A stretch of 46,803 nucleotides of DNA from Hydnum rufescens UP504. Lineage: Eukaryota; Basidiomycota; Agaricomycetes; Cantharellales; Hydnaceae. Shown here one piece after another: positions 32,922 to 41,896 of this stretch (the stretch's first letter is position 1; each line of letters begins with the position of its first letter). The notes below the pieces were generated by a model. The model was not told the origin of the DNA, searched no databases, and worked only from the letters and a program-made list of their open reading frames with translations. Both the position numbers and the translations under genes were made by a program. The stretch is taken from positions 31,482 through 78,284 of the forward strand of contig MU129078.1 in NCBI GenBank assembly GCA_014904985.1, given 5' to 3'.

Positions 32922-35332
32922 TCACTGCTGACCATTGGGAAAATCCTGTGGAGGCGATCCCTGAGCTTCTGAGGCATTCTTCAGAGCTGGGAATAGTTTC
33001 TGTAACTCCTCATGGATGATTGCTCCAATGTCTTCCATGGCGTGGATGAATTGTTGTGGCTTCCACGGGTGGGGACAGTCATGAGAGATGTGTCCCAACT
33101 CTTGACAGTTATAACACCATTGTGCCTCTCGTTTCCAAGTTGAGTCTACATCCATGGGAGTGAATGAAGTCGATGAGGAGGGTGTCGGTGCAGGAGGGAG
33201 TGTGGTCAGTCTAGGAGTGACAGGTGCTGCTGTCTGGGGTTTCTCCATGGATGTCGGGGGGTTTCTCAGAGTGTATGGGGTTGTACCGGATGTGGCTTGT
33301 CAGAACCGGAGATATAGGTTATCCAGACGCTGTGCTGTGTCCTGCCATCCTCCGAGTGTCTCCAGCAGATCACTGAGGTGCATTTTTTCCAACAGTCTTT
33401 CATTGAGGCCCTGCTGATACGCATCAATCAACACTTCCTCTCCGAATCCGGTTCGTCCTGCCAAGGCATCAAAGTGCACGGTGTATTCCTCTGTGGACAT
33501 CTTCCCTTGTTTCAGATTCCAGAGTTGGGATTGTGCAGTGAACTCCCAGTCCGGTTCTCTGAAAGCACTTTCAAAGGCAACCAGGAACCCTTCAAAGGTC
33601 TTGTATGGATTGTGGGTTTCTGGATCTAGGAAGGAGGTGGAGAGACTTTCCGCTGTTGGAGGGATAAATCCCTACACCATAGAAATCCTCATCCGAGGCC
33701 TTTTTCCCTACGAACGAATCAATTATATGTCACCACGCTCATTTAATTTTATCACCATTCGTTTATTCGAGAAATCAATTGGATTCCTACCCCTTTCCAC
33801 CCCATAATATCGCCTCATTCCTTTACCATGTCTACCAGTCAATTTATTGACTATCCATCGGACTTCAACAGTCCTCATCAAAAAGGGGCAGTTTATGCCC
33901 TACTTCAAGTCCATTTTCTTTGGACAAGGCAATTCAACTTGCCATCTTTCTTCAAGACTGGGTGACTTGCCTGCTCTTCCAAGTCATCCTACTGCCTTAA
34001 GGGCGACAGATTGTGATTATGTAACGACGTGGACTGGGCCTAGTTCCGATTCTGGACTCGCGGATCCGTCACATGATCCAGATAGGGGCTGCACTACTCT
34101 GATGGAGTATTCTTCGAATTTCTCTGTCATTTTGACCGGATCGACTCGAAACGACCATGCCCTGAAAGCTGTTAAAAATGCGCATCGAACGGTACCAAGG
34201 GCAAAACGAGCGGACGCGAACTCCATTTTTCACAAGACAACTCCCTCCCCATGACTCCCCCTTTGCTCCACCATTCAAAATAGCGAATTACTTCCGGCCC
34301 TCTTATATCCGATGGAGAAGACCCTCAGGGCGACCTATTCCACTTTTCCTTAAGGGAACTTGTCCAGGTTTGAAGGAGGAATAGCATGTAATGTGTCAAT
34401 CTCCCCTTTTATCTTGAAATTGGAATATCTCCATCAGTTTTGAAGATTTTAACTTGATTTCTTTTTCTCTGTGTGTCCCTTAAGTCCGACTTTTTCACTT
34501 TCTATTGAGTCGAAGTCTGGATTGTATATTAGGTGCAGCTAGCACACAAATTCATTAGTTCTCCCCCTCCCTCCAGTTTGAAGCTCCTTGAACAGCTGCT
34601 GGTCCCTGGGTGATTTCTCACTACAAAAAGCGAATTCTAACTACACTTTGACTAAGGTCTCAAGAAGAGATTCTTAGGGTGTGGTAATTTGACTGAAAGA
34701 CACATTCTCACTTAATTGCTTGGGCTTTGTTGGCTCACTGCAATTTCCCCTGTTCAAAAGACCTTCCCCCACTCGAACCTGAACATCCGGATTGGATCTG
34801 TGATCCCCTCTTTCGTCCCCGGCTCAACATCGTGGACAGTAGTTGGATTGGTTTAATAACCATCCTGCTTACACCGCCCATGCTCCGGCAGTTCCATCCT
34901 TCATCCAGGAGAGTGTGTACAGGATTTTGTGCAACTCTGTCAGATAGACTCTAGGTTGGAGGGCAATGTTCAGCCAGACAGAGCATAGGAAACTCTCTGT
35001 TTTCTTCTGATTGCCAGAGAATGGTTCGGGTCAGCTCCCTTGGCCTCGCGAGCAGACTGGGTAGGCAGAGGGTGCTGCTGGAGTGTCTGCTGGACTGCAG
35101 CTGACACAAAGCCAGCAACATGTGTCCCTTGGTTCCGCATGTTGTCCAGCTCCTCATGGAGGGCAGCATTTTGTTGTTGGAGTTGGGTGAGGAGGTGTTG
35201 GAGGTGGTCGGTGGTAATGGCTACTGGAGCACCATTGGACATTTCAGAATGAGGAGTAGGAGGGAAATTGGCAATACTGAGTAATCCAGATGGTGGGCTC
35301 ATGAGAGAGCTTTGGTCTTCTGTCAGGGCCAT
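32922..35332 (-). pseudogene. Gypsy gag with CCHC zinc knuckle, split by an insertion
   Basis: The likely ATG (35332, MALTEDQ) lies in the last 12 bp of the 5' LTR. Then come a coiled-coil segment (LQHLLTQLQQQNAALHEELD), capsid-like ILYTLSWMKDGTAGAWA near 34950-34885, the insertion 33654-34873, and after it FLDPETHNPYKTFEGFLVAF, LIDAYQQGLNERLLEKM and the zinc knuckle CYNCQELGHISHDC near 33113-33072. An in-frame stop near 33300 and frameshifts are present. Confidence 0.85.
33654..34873 (-). mobile_element. TG...CA element (probable solo LTR), copy Y, inside Gypsy gag
   Basis: It is the reverse-orientation relative of 21587-22953. Ends on the minus strand are TGTAAGCAGG and CCCTCCAACA, and CCGC duplicates on the + strand at 33650-33653 and 34874-34877. 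Length is 1220 bp. It disrupts gag between GAWA and ESLSTSF. It still contains many CpG sites, so it may be a recent insertion. Confidence 0.82.
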
Positions 35333-35688
35333 GCTGCGATGAGGGCACCAAACAAATGTAAACACAAATAATTCTGGCTAAGTCCGGTGTAAGTCCGGCT
35401 AAGTCCGCAAGAATCCAGGCAAGAATGAGATAAGGAGGTCAGGGATGTTGGAGGAGCGGTCCAGCAGCCCAGAAGGGACTAGGCAGAAATGAGCACAGCG
35501 GTCCTTAAGCTCATGGAGTCAACTGGATAATACTCAGAGCTGTAGTCCAGAGTAACAGCGGAAATCCTGAGATTATGTAATATGAATATGGAATACATGA
35601 AGGCTGAGGTGGGTGGACAAGGGCCAGAGTGATCCGGAGTGGACTGGAGTGGACTGGAGTGGACCAGAGTAAGGGACAAACCCTGACA
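35321..35688 (-). repeat. 5' LTR of the Gypsy element with internal deletion
   Basis: Same ends as the 640-bp LTR but 368 bp long. Sequence between ATGAAGGCTGA and GGTGGGTGGACAAGG is missing, leaving about 270 bp fewer. The deletion removes the region equivalent to about 28655-28945. Confidence 0.9.
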
Positions 35689-35939
35689 CATATATACCAT
35701 GAACATATTTAAATTTGGGCCAATTCTGACCCATAGAAATGGCCCAATCCACTTTGCAATTAGGGATATCGTGCCTTATTGAGCTCTAACTTACTATTGC
35801 TGTCTTTTTCATTTTTTTGGGAAAATATTCACTGAATATTGATTTATTCCAAGTCTATATACCTGCTATTACTATGTATTGTACTTGTAGTGCCATCACT
35901 TGGCACTTTTTGCATACTGGCAATTGCTGGCATTGAGTT
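35689..35939. repeat. Central palindrome of the outer element, right core beyond the Gypsy
   Basis: Near-perfect reverse complement of 27971-28215, for example AGGGATATCGTGCCTTATTG against CAATAAGGCACGATATCCCT and TGGGAAAATATTCACTGAAT against its mirror. Confidence 0.92.
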
Positions 35940-35977
35940 GAGTCAACTGCACACAATGAACAGCCACCCAGAACGAC

Positions 35978-36660
35978 GACCACATACCCACTGCTGCAGG
36001 TGTGTGGTCAAAAGGTGAGTTTTCTTTAATCCTAGTAGATACAATGGCGCAAAAAGAGCAGCAAACACTGCTCTTTTTGTGTTGCTTTGAATATCATTAC
36101 AAACATCATTACTTTATTATTTTAGATCATGGCCTGCTCTGGGGTGCCAAAAAGACCTGCCAACAACCAGGGCCTGAACAGCCAGGGTCTGAATGACAAC
36201 AGGAACAGAATACATGACAAACAAGAAGACACTAGATGACAAGGCCATGACATGTGAGAATGCACCCACTGACTGGCTATGCGAACCACACCCACTGTGG
36301 CAGGTGTGGTTCTATATAAGGTAAGTGATGTCATGTACCTCTAACAGCACAAAAAGAGCAGCCAATGCTGCTCTTTTTGTGCTGGTTTTAATTTTTAACT
36401 AACATATCATCTATTATTCTAGACCATTGCCTCAACCATCAGAAGCAAATGAAGACCTGCCCAATGAACCCCCCCCCCCTGAAACGATAGCCCATGCGCC
36501 ACCCACAAATCGTAACCCACCGAAACCATGCCAGAAGACATGAACCATGCACCCGCTTCTGTGGGTGCATTGGTTTTAAGGTAGGTATCAGTACCGTCAT
36601 GCAAAAGGAGCAGCCTAGGCTGCTCCTTTTGTGTGGCTTTTCTTTTTCTTTGTTTTGGCC
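35978..36660 (+). repeat. Outer element, right array, proximal units
   Basis: Intron-like segments: 36015-36125 (GTGAGT...TTTTAG), 36321-36422 (GTAAGT...TATTCTAG with TAACTAACA), and a third from 36581 (GTAGGT) whose acceptor is at 41935, on the far side of the inner element. Exon-like segments are 36126-36320 and 36423-36580. Exon hairpins lie near 35979-36010, 36288-36312 and 36548-36572; intron hairpins near 36048-36082, 36350-36384 and 36600-36634. Confidence 0.85.
36652..36660. repeat. 9-bp target site duplication GTTTTGGCC, left
   Basis: It is identical to 41897-41905. Together they flank the inner palindromic element exactly at AGCCTGGTCAG on the left and at ACTGAGTTG on the right. 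Confidence 0.9.
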
Positions 36661-36895
36661 AGCCTGGTCAGCCAATTATCGGCATCTAACTAGATACTTC
36701 AAAGGTTGCATTTATATGCTCTAACTAGATATCAGACCCGGGGGCCCCCAGGGGCCCCTGCAATTCAGTCGAGGGGGCCGGTCAAGCAGCCCAGGGGCCC
36801 CTGGGGCCCCTAGCCATTAGGATTATTGATTTTATTATTTATTTATTTATTTATTTATTATTATTATATACACTAGGCTCGCCCAGTGGGGCTCA

Positions 36896-38650
36896 CCCAT
36901 GCACCCAAGAAGAGCAGCCACAGGCTGCTCTTCTTGCGTGATTGTAGCTCCAGAAAAAAGAACTTACCTTGAGAGTACCGCACACCCGCCGCAGCGGGTG
37001 TGGTACTCGCACGTTCACGGTTTCGTTCATCGGGGTTTGGGTTGCTCGGTGGGTTTGGGGGTCGCGGGGCTTCGGGTCACGGGTTTTGGTTCGCGGGGTT
37101 TCAGGTCGCGGGTTTGGTGTTGGGGGTTCCTGCGGGGTTCAAGATCTAGAAAAAAAGGTGTTAGTTAAACATTAAAGCATCGCAAGAAGAGCAGCTTACG
37201 CTGCTCTTCTTGCGCCACAAAAATAAAATAAAAAATAAGAAAAAACTCAGCTTGGAGTACCGCACACCCGCCGCAGCGGGTGTGGTACTCGCACGTTCGC
37301 GGTTTCGTTCACGGGGTTTGGTTTCGCTCGGTGGGTTTGGGGGTCGTGGGGCTTCGGGTCACGGGTTTCGGTTCGCGGGGTTTCAGGTCGCGGGTTTGGT
37401 GTTGGGGGTTCCTGCGGGGTTCAAGATCTAGAAAAAAAAGGTGTTAGTTAAACATTAAAGCATCGCAAGAAGAGCAGCTTACGCTGCTCTTCTTGCGCCG
37501 CAAAAATAAAATAAAAAATAAGAAAAAACTCAGCTTGGAGTACCACACACCCGCCGCAGCGGGTGTGTGGTTCCTGGGGCCACTCGTTGGCTGTGCGTCG
37601 TTTCGTGTCTTCAGTGGTCCTTCGCCCGCGCGGTGTTCGTTTGGCGTGTGGCCTTTGGCGCGTGGGTCACCGTCTAGCGCGTGTTCGTGTGGTGCGCTGT
37701 CGTTTCGGGGGCTCGGGGTTCGTTTAGCGGGTCTTTACTTGGCGGGCGTCTGTTCCGTTCATTGGTTGTGGGTCAGCCAACAACCTGGAAAAACAGATAC
37801 GTTAGTTAGAAATTAAAACCAGCACAAAAAGAGCAGCTTTCGCTGCTCTTTTTGTGCGGCTGTATCTATTTGGGGGGGGGACTCACCTTATATAGTACCA
37901 CACACCCGCCGCAGCGGGTGTGTGGTTCCTTGGGCCACTCATTGGGCGCGTTGTCGTCCGTCACGGCGTCGTCTGTCGCGTTGGGCGCGTTATTGTCTGT
38001 CGCGTTGTCTTGCGCATTGTTGTTTGGGTCGGCCTGTTCCCCGTCATTCGGGTGTCGATAGGCGGGGTTACGGGGGTTCTCGCGTGGGTATTCGTTCGTG
38101 CGGGAAGTGGTGGCCTATAATGTAAGATGGTATGTTAGTTAAGAGTGAAAGACCACGCAAAAAGAGCAGCTTTCGCTGCTCCCTTTGCGTGGCTGTAGCT
38201 ACCTGGGGGGGGACTCACATTATATAGTACCACACACCCGCCGTGGCGGGTGTGTGGTTCCTGGGGGCCTCATGTGGCGCGGTCGCGTCCTTGTTTGGCG
38301 CATTCCCGTAGGTTGCGTTGCCTTATGTCGCGTTGCCGTGTGTCGCGCTACCGTGCGTCACGTCTTGATTTGGCGCGTTGCCGTTTGGCGCGTTGCCGTA
38401 TGTCGTATTACCGTATGTCGCGTCGCCGTGTGGCGCGTCCTCGTTTGGTGTGTTTCCGTGTGTCGCGTTGCCATTTGGGCCCTCGTCGTTCATGGGTTTT
38501 CGTGGGCCTTGGACCAGGCCTCAATCTAGAATAAACAACACGTTAGTATAAAAATTCAAAGCAGCGCAAAAAGAGCAGCTTTCGCTGCTCTTTTTGCGCC
38601 ATTGTATCTATTGATAAAAACACTCACCTTTTGACCACACACCCGCAGCG
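36896..38650 (-). repeat. Inner element, left array of about 6 hairpin exon/intron units
   Basis: Units read on the minus strand. Introns include 38526-38627, 38115-38218 and 37785-37886, all GT-AG and 102-104 nt, with a CTAAC-type word upstream of the acceptor. Intron hairpins lie near 36902-36940, 37178-37217, 37460-37500, 37823-37859, 38157-38191 and 38563-38600. Exon hairpins lie near 36976-37008, 37257-37291, 37541-37573, 37899-37925, 38229-38256 and 38632-38662. Two units (donors near 37249 and 37532) have CTGAGT in place of GTGAGT, so their donors look broken. Exons contain 10-13-nt micro-repeats such as TGTCGCGTTGCCG. Confidence 0.85.
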
Positions 38651-38689
38651 GGTGTGTGGTCGTGTGCTTGCCTTTCCAGGCGAGTGCCT

Positions 38690-39330
38690 GTTGTGGTAGC
38701 GGAGATGTGGAGAAAGATGCACTCAATGCCGGCAATTGCCGGTACTCAAAAAGCGCCCAAGTGCTGGTGCTACAAGCGGAATACATACTAATGGCAAGTA
38801 TCTAGATGTGGAATACATACTATATAATAAATATTTATTCAAAAATGTGAAGAAGAAGAAGAAGATGAATCAGAGCTCAATAAGGCATGATATGCCTAAT
38901 TGTAAAGTGGATTGGGCCACTTCTATGGGTCAGAATTGGCCCAAAATTAAATATATTAGTGGTATATATGCACCCTACTTGGGCGACTAATTATATTGGA
39001 CAGAACGTCCAATATAATTAGTCGCCCAAGTAGGGTGCATATATACCACTAATATATTTAATTTGGGCCATTCTGACCCATAGAAGTGGCCCAATCCACT
39101 TTACAATTAGGCATATCGTGCCTTATTGAGCTCTGATTCATCTTCTTCTTCTTCTTCACATTTTTGAATAAATATTTATTATATAGTATGTATTCACATC
39201 TAGATACTTGCCATTAGTATGTATTCCGCTTGTAGCACCAGCACTTGGGGCGCTTTTTGAGTACCAGCAATTGCCGGCGTTGAGGTTGAGTTGAGTCAAT
39301 ACACTGAACAGGAGCCGCCTAGAAAGGCAA
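38690..39330. repeat. Central palindrome of the inner element, about 310-bp arms
   Basis: 38690-39001 mirrors 39007-39330 with very few mismatches around a 5-nt loop AGAAC (39002-39006). Mirrored words include GTCCAATATAATTAGTCGCC, GGGTGCATATATACCACTAA, CAATCCACTTTACAATTAGG and TTCTTCTTCTTCTTCACATT. CATATATACC and GGCCCAATCC appear in each outward direction and could be core promoter elements. In DNA or RNA form the arms could fold into a stem over 300 bp long. Confidence 0.92.
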
Positions 39331-41515
39331 GCGAATACCACACACCGCCGCTGCGGTGTGTGGTCAAAAGTGAGTTTTTTAATGCTAGTGAGATACGCCG
39401 CGCAAAAGAGCAGCGAAAGCTGCTCTTTTTGCGTGGCTTTGAATATCATTACTAACGTTATTCTTTATTATTTTAGATCATGGCCTAGTGCTCGAAAGAA
39501 AAACGGCCACGCGAGGCCCGAACGGTCAGGGTCCAAACGACAACGCGCCAACCGAATACGCGACAAACAAAAAGATGCCAAACGACGCCACGACAAGTGA
39601 GAACGCGCCCACCGAGTGACCACGTGAACCACACACCCGCTGCGGCGGGTGTGTGGTTCTATGTAAGGTAAGTCTATTGTGAACCTCTAATAGCCCAAAA
39701 AGAGCAGCCAATGCTGCTCTTTTTGGGCTCATTTTAATTTTTAACTAACATATCATCTCTTATTCTAGACCATCGCCTCAACCACCAGAAACACCCGCCA
39801 AACGAACCCCCCTCCCCGAAACAACAACCTGCATGCCACCCCCGAATCATAACCCGCCGAAACCGCGCCAGAAGACTGCGAGAGCCACAGGAACCACGCA
39901 CCCGCCGAAGGGGTGCGTTGGTTTTCAAGGTAAGTACCTACCGTCACACAAAAGGAGCAGCCTAGGCTGCTCCTTTTGCGTGGCTTTTCTTTTTTTATTT
40001 ATTTTGGCTCTCGACTAATGTATGATTTATTATTGTAGGTTGTCCGTCTGCACCCACAAACCGCACAAACCGCGAACCGAAAACCCCCGACCCGCCAGAC
40101 AAAACCTGGGAACAGGGATGCACAACGCAAGACGCCAGAAACCCCAGACAGAACCACACACCCGCTTCGGCGGGTGTGTGGTAATATTAGGTACGTCTAA
40201 TCCCACCGGTGCCAAAAGAGCAGCAGAAGCTGCTCTTTTGGCACCTCTATTTTCTTTTTTTTTTTACTAATGTATTATTATTCGTTCTTCTAGGTCTCTT
40301 CCCTCCACGAAGACCCACCCGACAAGGACATGGACGAGCCCCCAGTACGCGCAGCCACCCAAGCCCCGAGTGCTTGCCGGCCACCCGAAACGACAGATTG
40401 ACGAAATCGCGTACCACACACCCGCTTCGTCGGGTGTGTGGTAATATTAGGTACATCATCTAATCCCACTGGTGCCAAAGAGCAGCAGAAGCTGCTCTTT
40501 TGGCACCTCTGTTTTCTTTTTTTTTACTAATGTATTATTATTCGATCTTCTAGGTGCCTTCCCTACTTGAAAACCCACCCGATGAGGACACGGACGAGCC
40601 CCCAGTGCAACGTTCAATGCGCAGCCACCCAAGCCACAGTGCCCGCCCCCTGAAACGACGATCGATGAAATCGCGTACCATACACCTGCCGAAGCGGGTG
40701 TGTGGTACTAGTAGGTGAGTTTTTTTTATTACGCAGTGTACCGCGATGCCAAAAGAGTAGCCCCGGCTGCTCTTTTGGCGTTGCCTTCATTTTTTTTCTT
40801 TACTAACACATCATTATTCTAGGTACATTTTATTGCGTGATATCCGACCCGACGAATGCGCAGATCAGGCCCGGGGCAAAACACAGGGACCACGCAGCCA
40901 CCCATACCCCAATCCTCGATTTCGGGCAACATATACGAGGACGAAACAAATACGGCGCCACACACCCGCTTCGAGCGGGTGTGTGGCAATATTAGGTGAG
41001 TTTCCTTTCTTACGGGTGTACGACAACACCAAAAGAGCAGCACCCGCTGCTCTTTTGGCGTTGCCTTTGTTTTTTTTTCTTTACTAACATACTATTATTC
41101 TAGGTATCTCCACTGCCCGATATCCGACTCGACAAATGCAGACCAGGTCCAAAGCAAAACACGGGACCGCGCCGCCCCCCATACCCCGACCCTCGATTTT
41201 CCGCAACAACGAAACACGAAACAAATACGGCGCCACACACCCGCTTCGGCGGGTGTGTGGCAATATTAGGTTAGTTTTTTTGATTATCAGGTGTACCATG
41301 ACGCCAAAAGAGCAGCACCTGCTGCTCTTTTGGCATTCCCTTCGAATTTTTTTCCTTTACTAACATATTAATCTTATTTTTACTTATTTAATCTAGGTTA
41401 TCATACAATAGATACTGCCCGCGACATCCCCCCTTTGAAAACTGGCTGAACCCCCGATGAGGCAAGGGAAGGTACCACACACCCACTAGGGCGGGTGTGT
41501 GGTGCTACTAAGTAG
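39330..41515 (+). repeat. Inner element, right array of 8 intron-like and 9 exon-like units
   Basis: Introns with GT...TAG ends: 39370-39476, 39668-39768, 39930-40038, 40191-40293, 40451-40553, 40715-40822, 40996-41103 and 41270-41396 (101-127 nt). Donors are GTGAGT, GTAAGT, GTAAGT, GTACGT, GTACAT, GTGAGT, GTGAGT and GTTAGT. Each has ACTAAC or ACTAAT about 15-40 nt before the acceptor. Each intron carries an AGAGCAGC/GCTGCTCT hairpin (for example 39407-39434, 39692-39727, 39947-39983, 40209-40246, 40476-40507, 40747-40779, 41027-41061, 41303-41334). Each exon ends with a CACACCC/GGGTGTG hairpin just before the donor (for example 40153-40182 and 41231-41261 with TTCG loops). Exon 39477-39667 has stops in all three frames, and exon lengths are not constant modulo 3. 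Confidence 0.87.
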
Positions 41516-41896
41516 TTCCTGTGAATTTTTAAATAAATAAATAAATAAATAAATAATAAACAAGTCAATAAGAATGAAACATGGGATTCCCCATCATAAA
41601 CAATGAGAAAATAATAACTGTGATTGTCCCTGATAAGCCCGTGTAGCCCGCTGACCTATTCAGGGGCCTTCCCAGGCCTTCCAGCACCTATCCTGATACC
41701 CCCTCCTATATGACTTCTCCCTGGTCATTTTCTAAGTTCAGAGCCAGGGGCCCAGGGGCCCTGGGGGCCCCTGCCTGAACCACGGAAATCAGGTTAGCCG
41801 GCCCCAGGGGCCCCAGCATCAAAACCTCTAGTTAGACTATATAAATGCAAGGCTCGTAATATCTAACTAGACCTACATTTGTGGCTGACTGAGTTG
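41516..41896. repeat. Right subterminal region of the inner element
   Basis: AT-rich AAATAAATAAAT run, then a segment (about 41560-41660) resembling 43290-43400 near the right end of the outer element (AACAAGTCAATAAGAA and CTGATAAGCCCGTGTAGCCC against CCGATAAGCCCATATGGCCC). GGGGCCC-rich sequence and the TCTAGTTAGA...TCTAACTAGA terminal block follow. Confidence 0.8.

Larger units (their letters stand above)
28371..35688 (-). mobile_element. Ty3/Gypsy chromovirus-type LTR retrotransposon (decayed)
   Basis: A 7.3-kb element in minus orientation with order LTR (35688-35321), gag, protease, RT, RNase H, integrase, chromodomain, LTR (29010-28371), flanked by CATAT. The C-terminal chromodomain identifies a chromovirus. 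Coding regions carry many frameshifts and stops, so it is inactive. It is interrupted in gag by the TG...CA element at 33654-34873. Relatives are the LTRs at 14565-15236 and 44221-44906. Confidence 0.93.
36661..41896. mobile_element. Inner palindromic intron-array element (5236 bp, younger copy)
   Basis: The left end AGCCTGGTCAGCCAATTATC shares its first 11 bases with the outer element's left end; the right end in reverse complement reads CAACTCAGTCAGCCACAAAT. Subterminal blocks hold TCTAACTAGA words around TTGCATTTATAT at both ends (36684-36733 and 41826-41872) and GGGGCCCC-rich sequence (36738-36810, 41750-41815). The axis is at 39004; left arm 2.3 kb, right arm 2.9 kb. It sits in what would be the third intron of the outer element's right array. 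It is rich in CpG. No transposase-like ORF was seen. Confidence 0.85.

Noticed and set aside
33654..34873. Insertion in Gypsy gag as an intron
   Set aside because: It begins near GTAAG and ends near GTAG on the minus strand, but the same sequence inserted in the KDZ gene in the opposite orientation to that gene and both copies have 4-bp duplications, so it is a mobile element.
37210..38786. Recurring open frames across the left arrays (for example 37210-37431, 37493-37816, 38185-38529)
   Set aside because: They read antisense to the proposed exons, run across hairpins of both types, and differ completely in protein sequence between units; they reflect low stop-codon density in G/T-rich DNA.
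38690..39330. Central palindrome as a pre-miRNA or simple cruciform artefact
   Set aside because: Arms of over 300 bp are far longer than miRNA precursors, and the older outer copy shows an independent, diverged version of the same palindrome, which argues against an assembly artefact.
36896..41515. AGAGCAGC...GCTGCTCTTTTT hairpins as bacterial intrinsic terminators
   Set aside because: They look like GC stem plus T-run, but the T-run is the stem's own 3' strand paired with an A-run, and the organism is a eukaryote.
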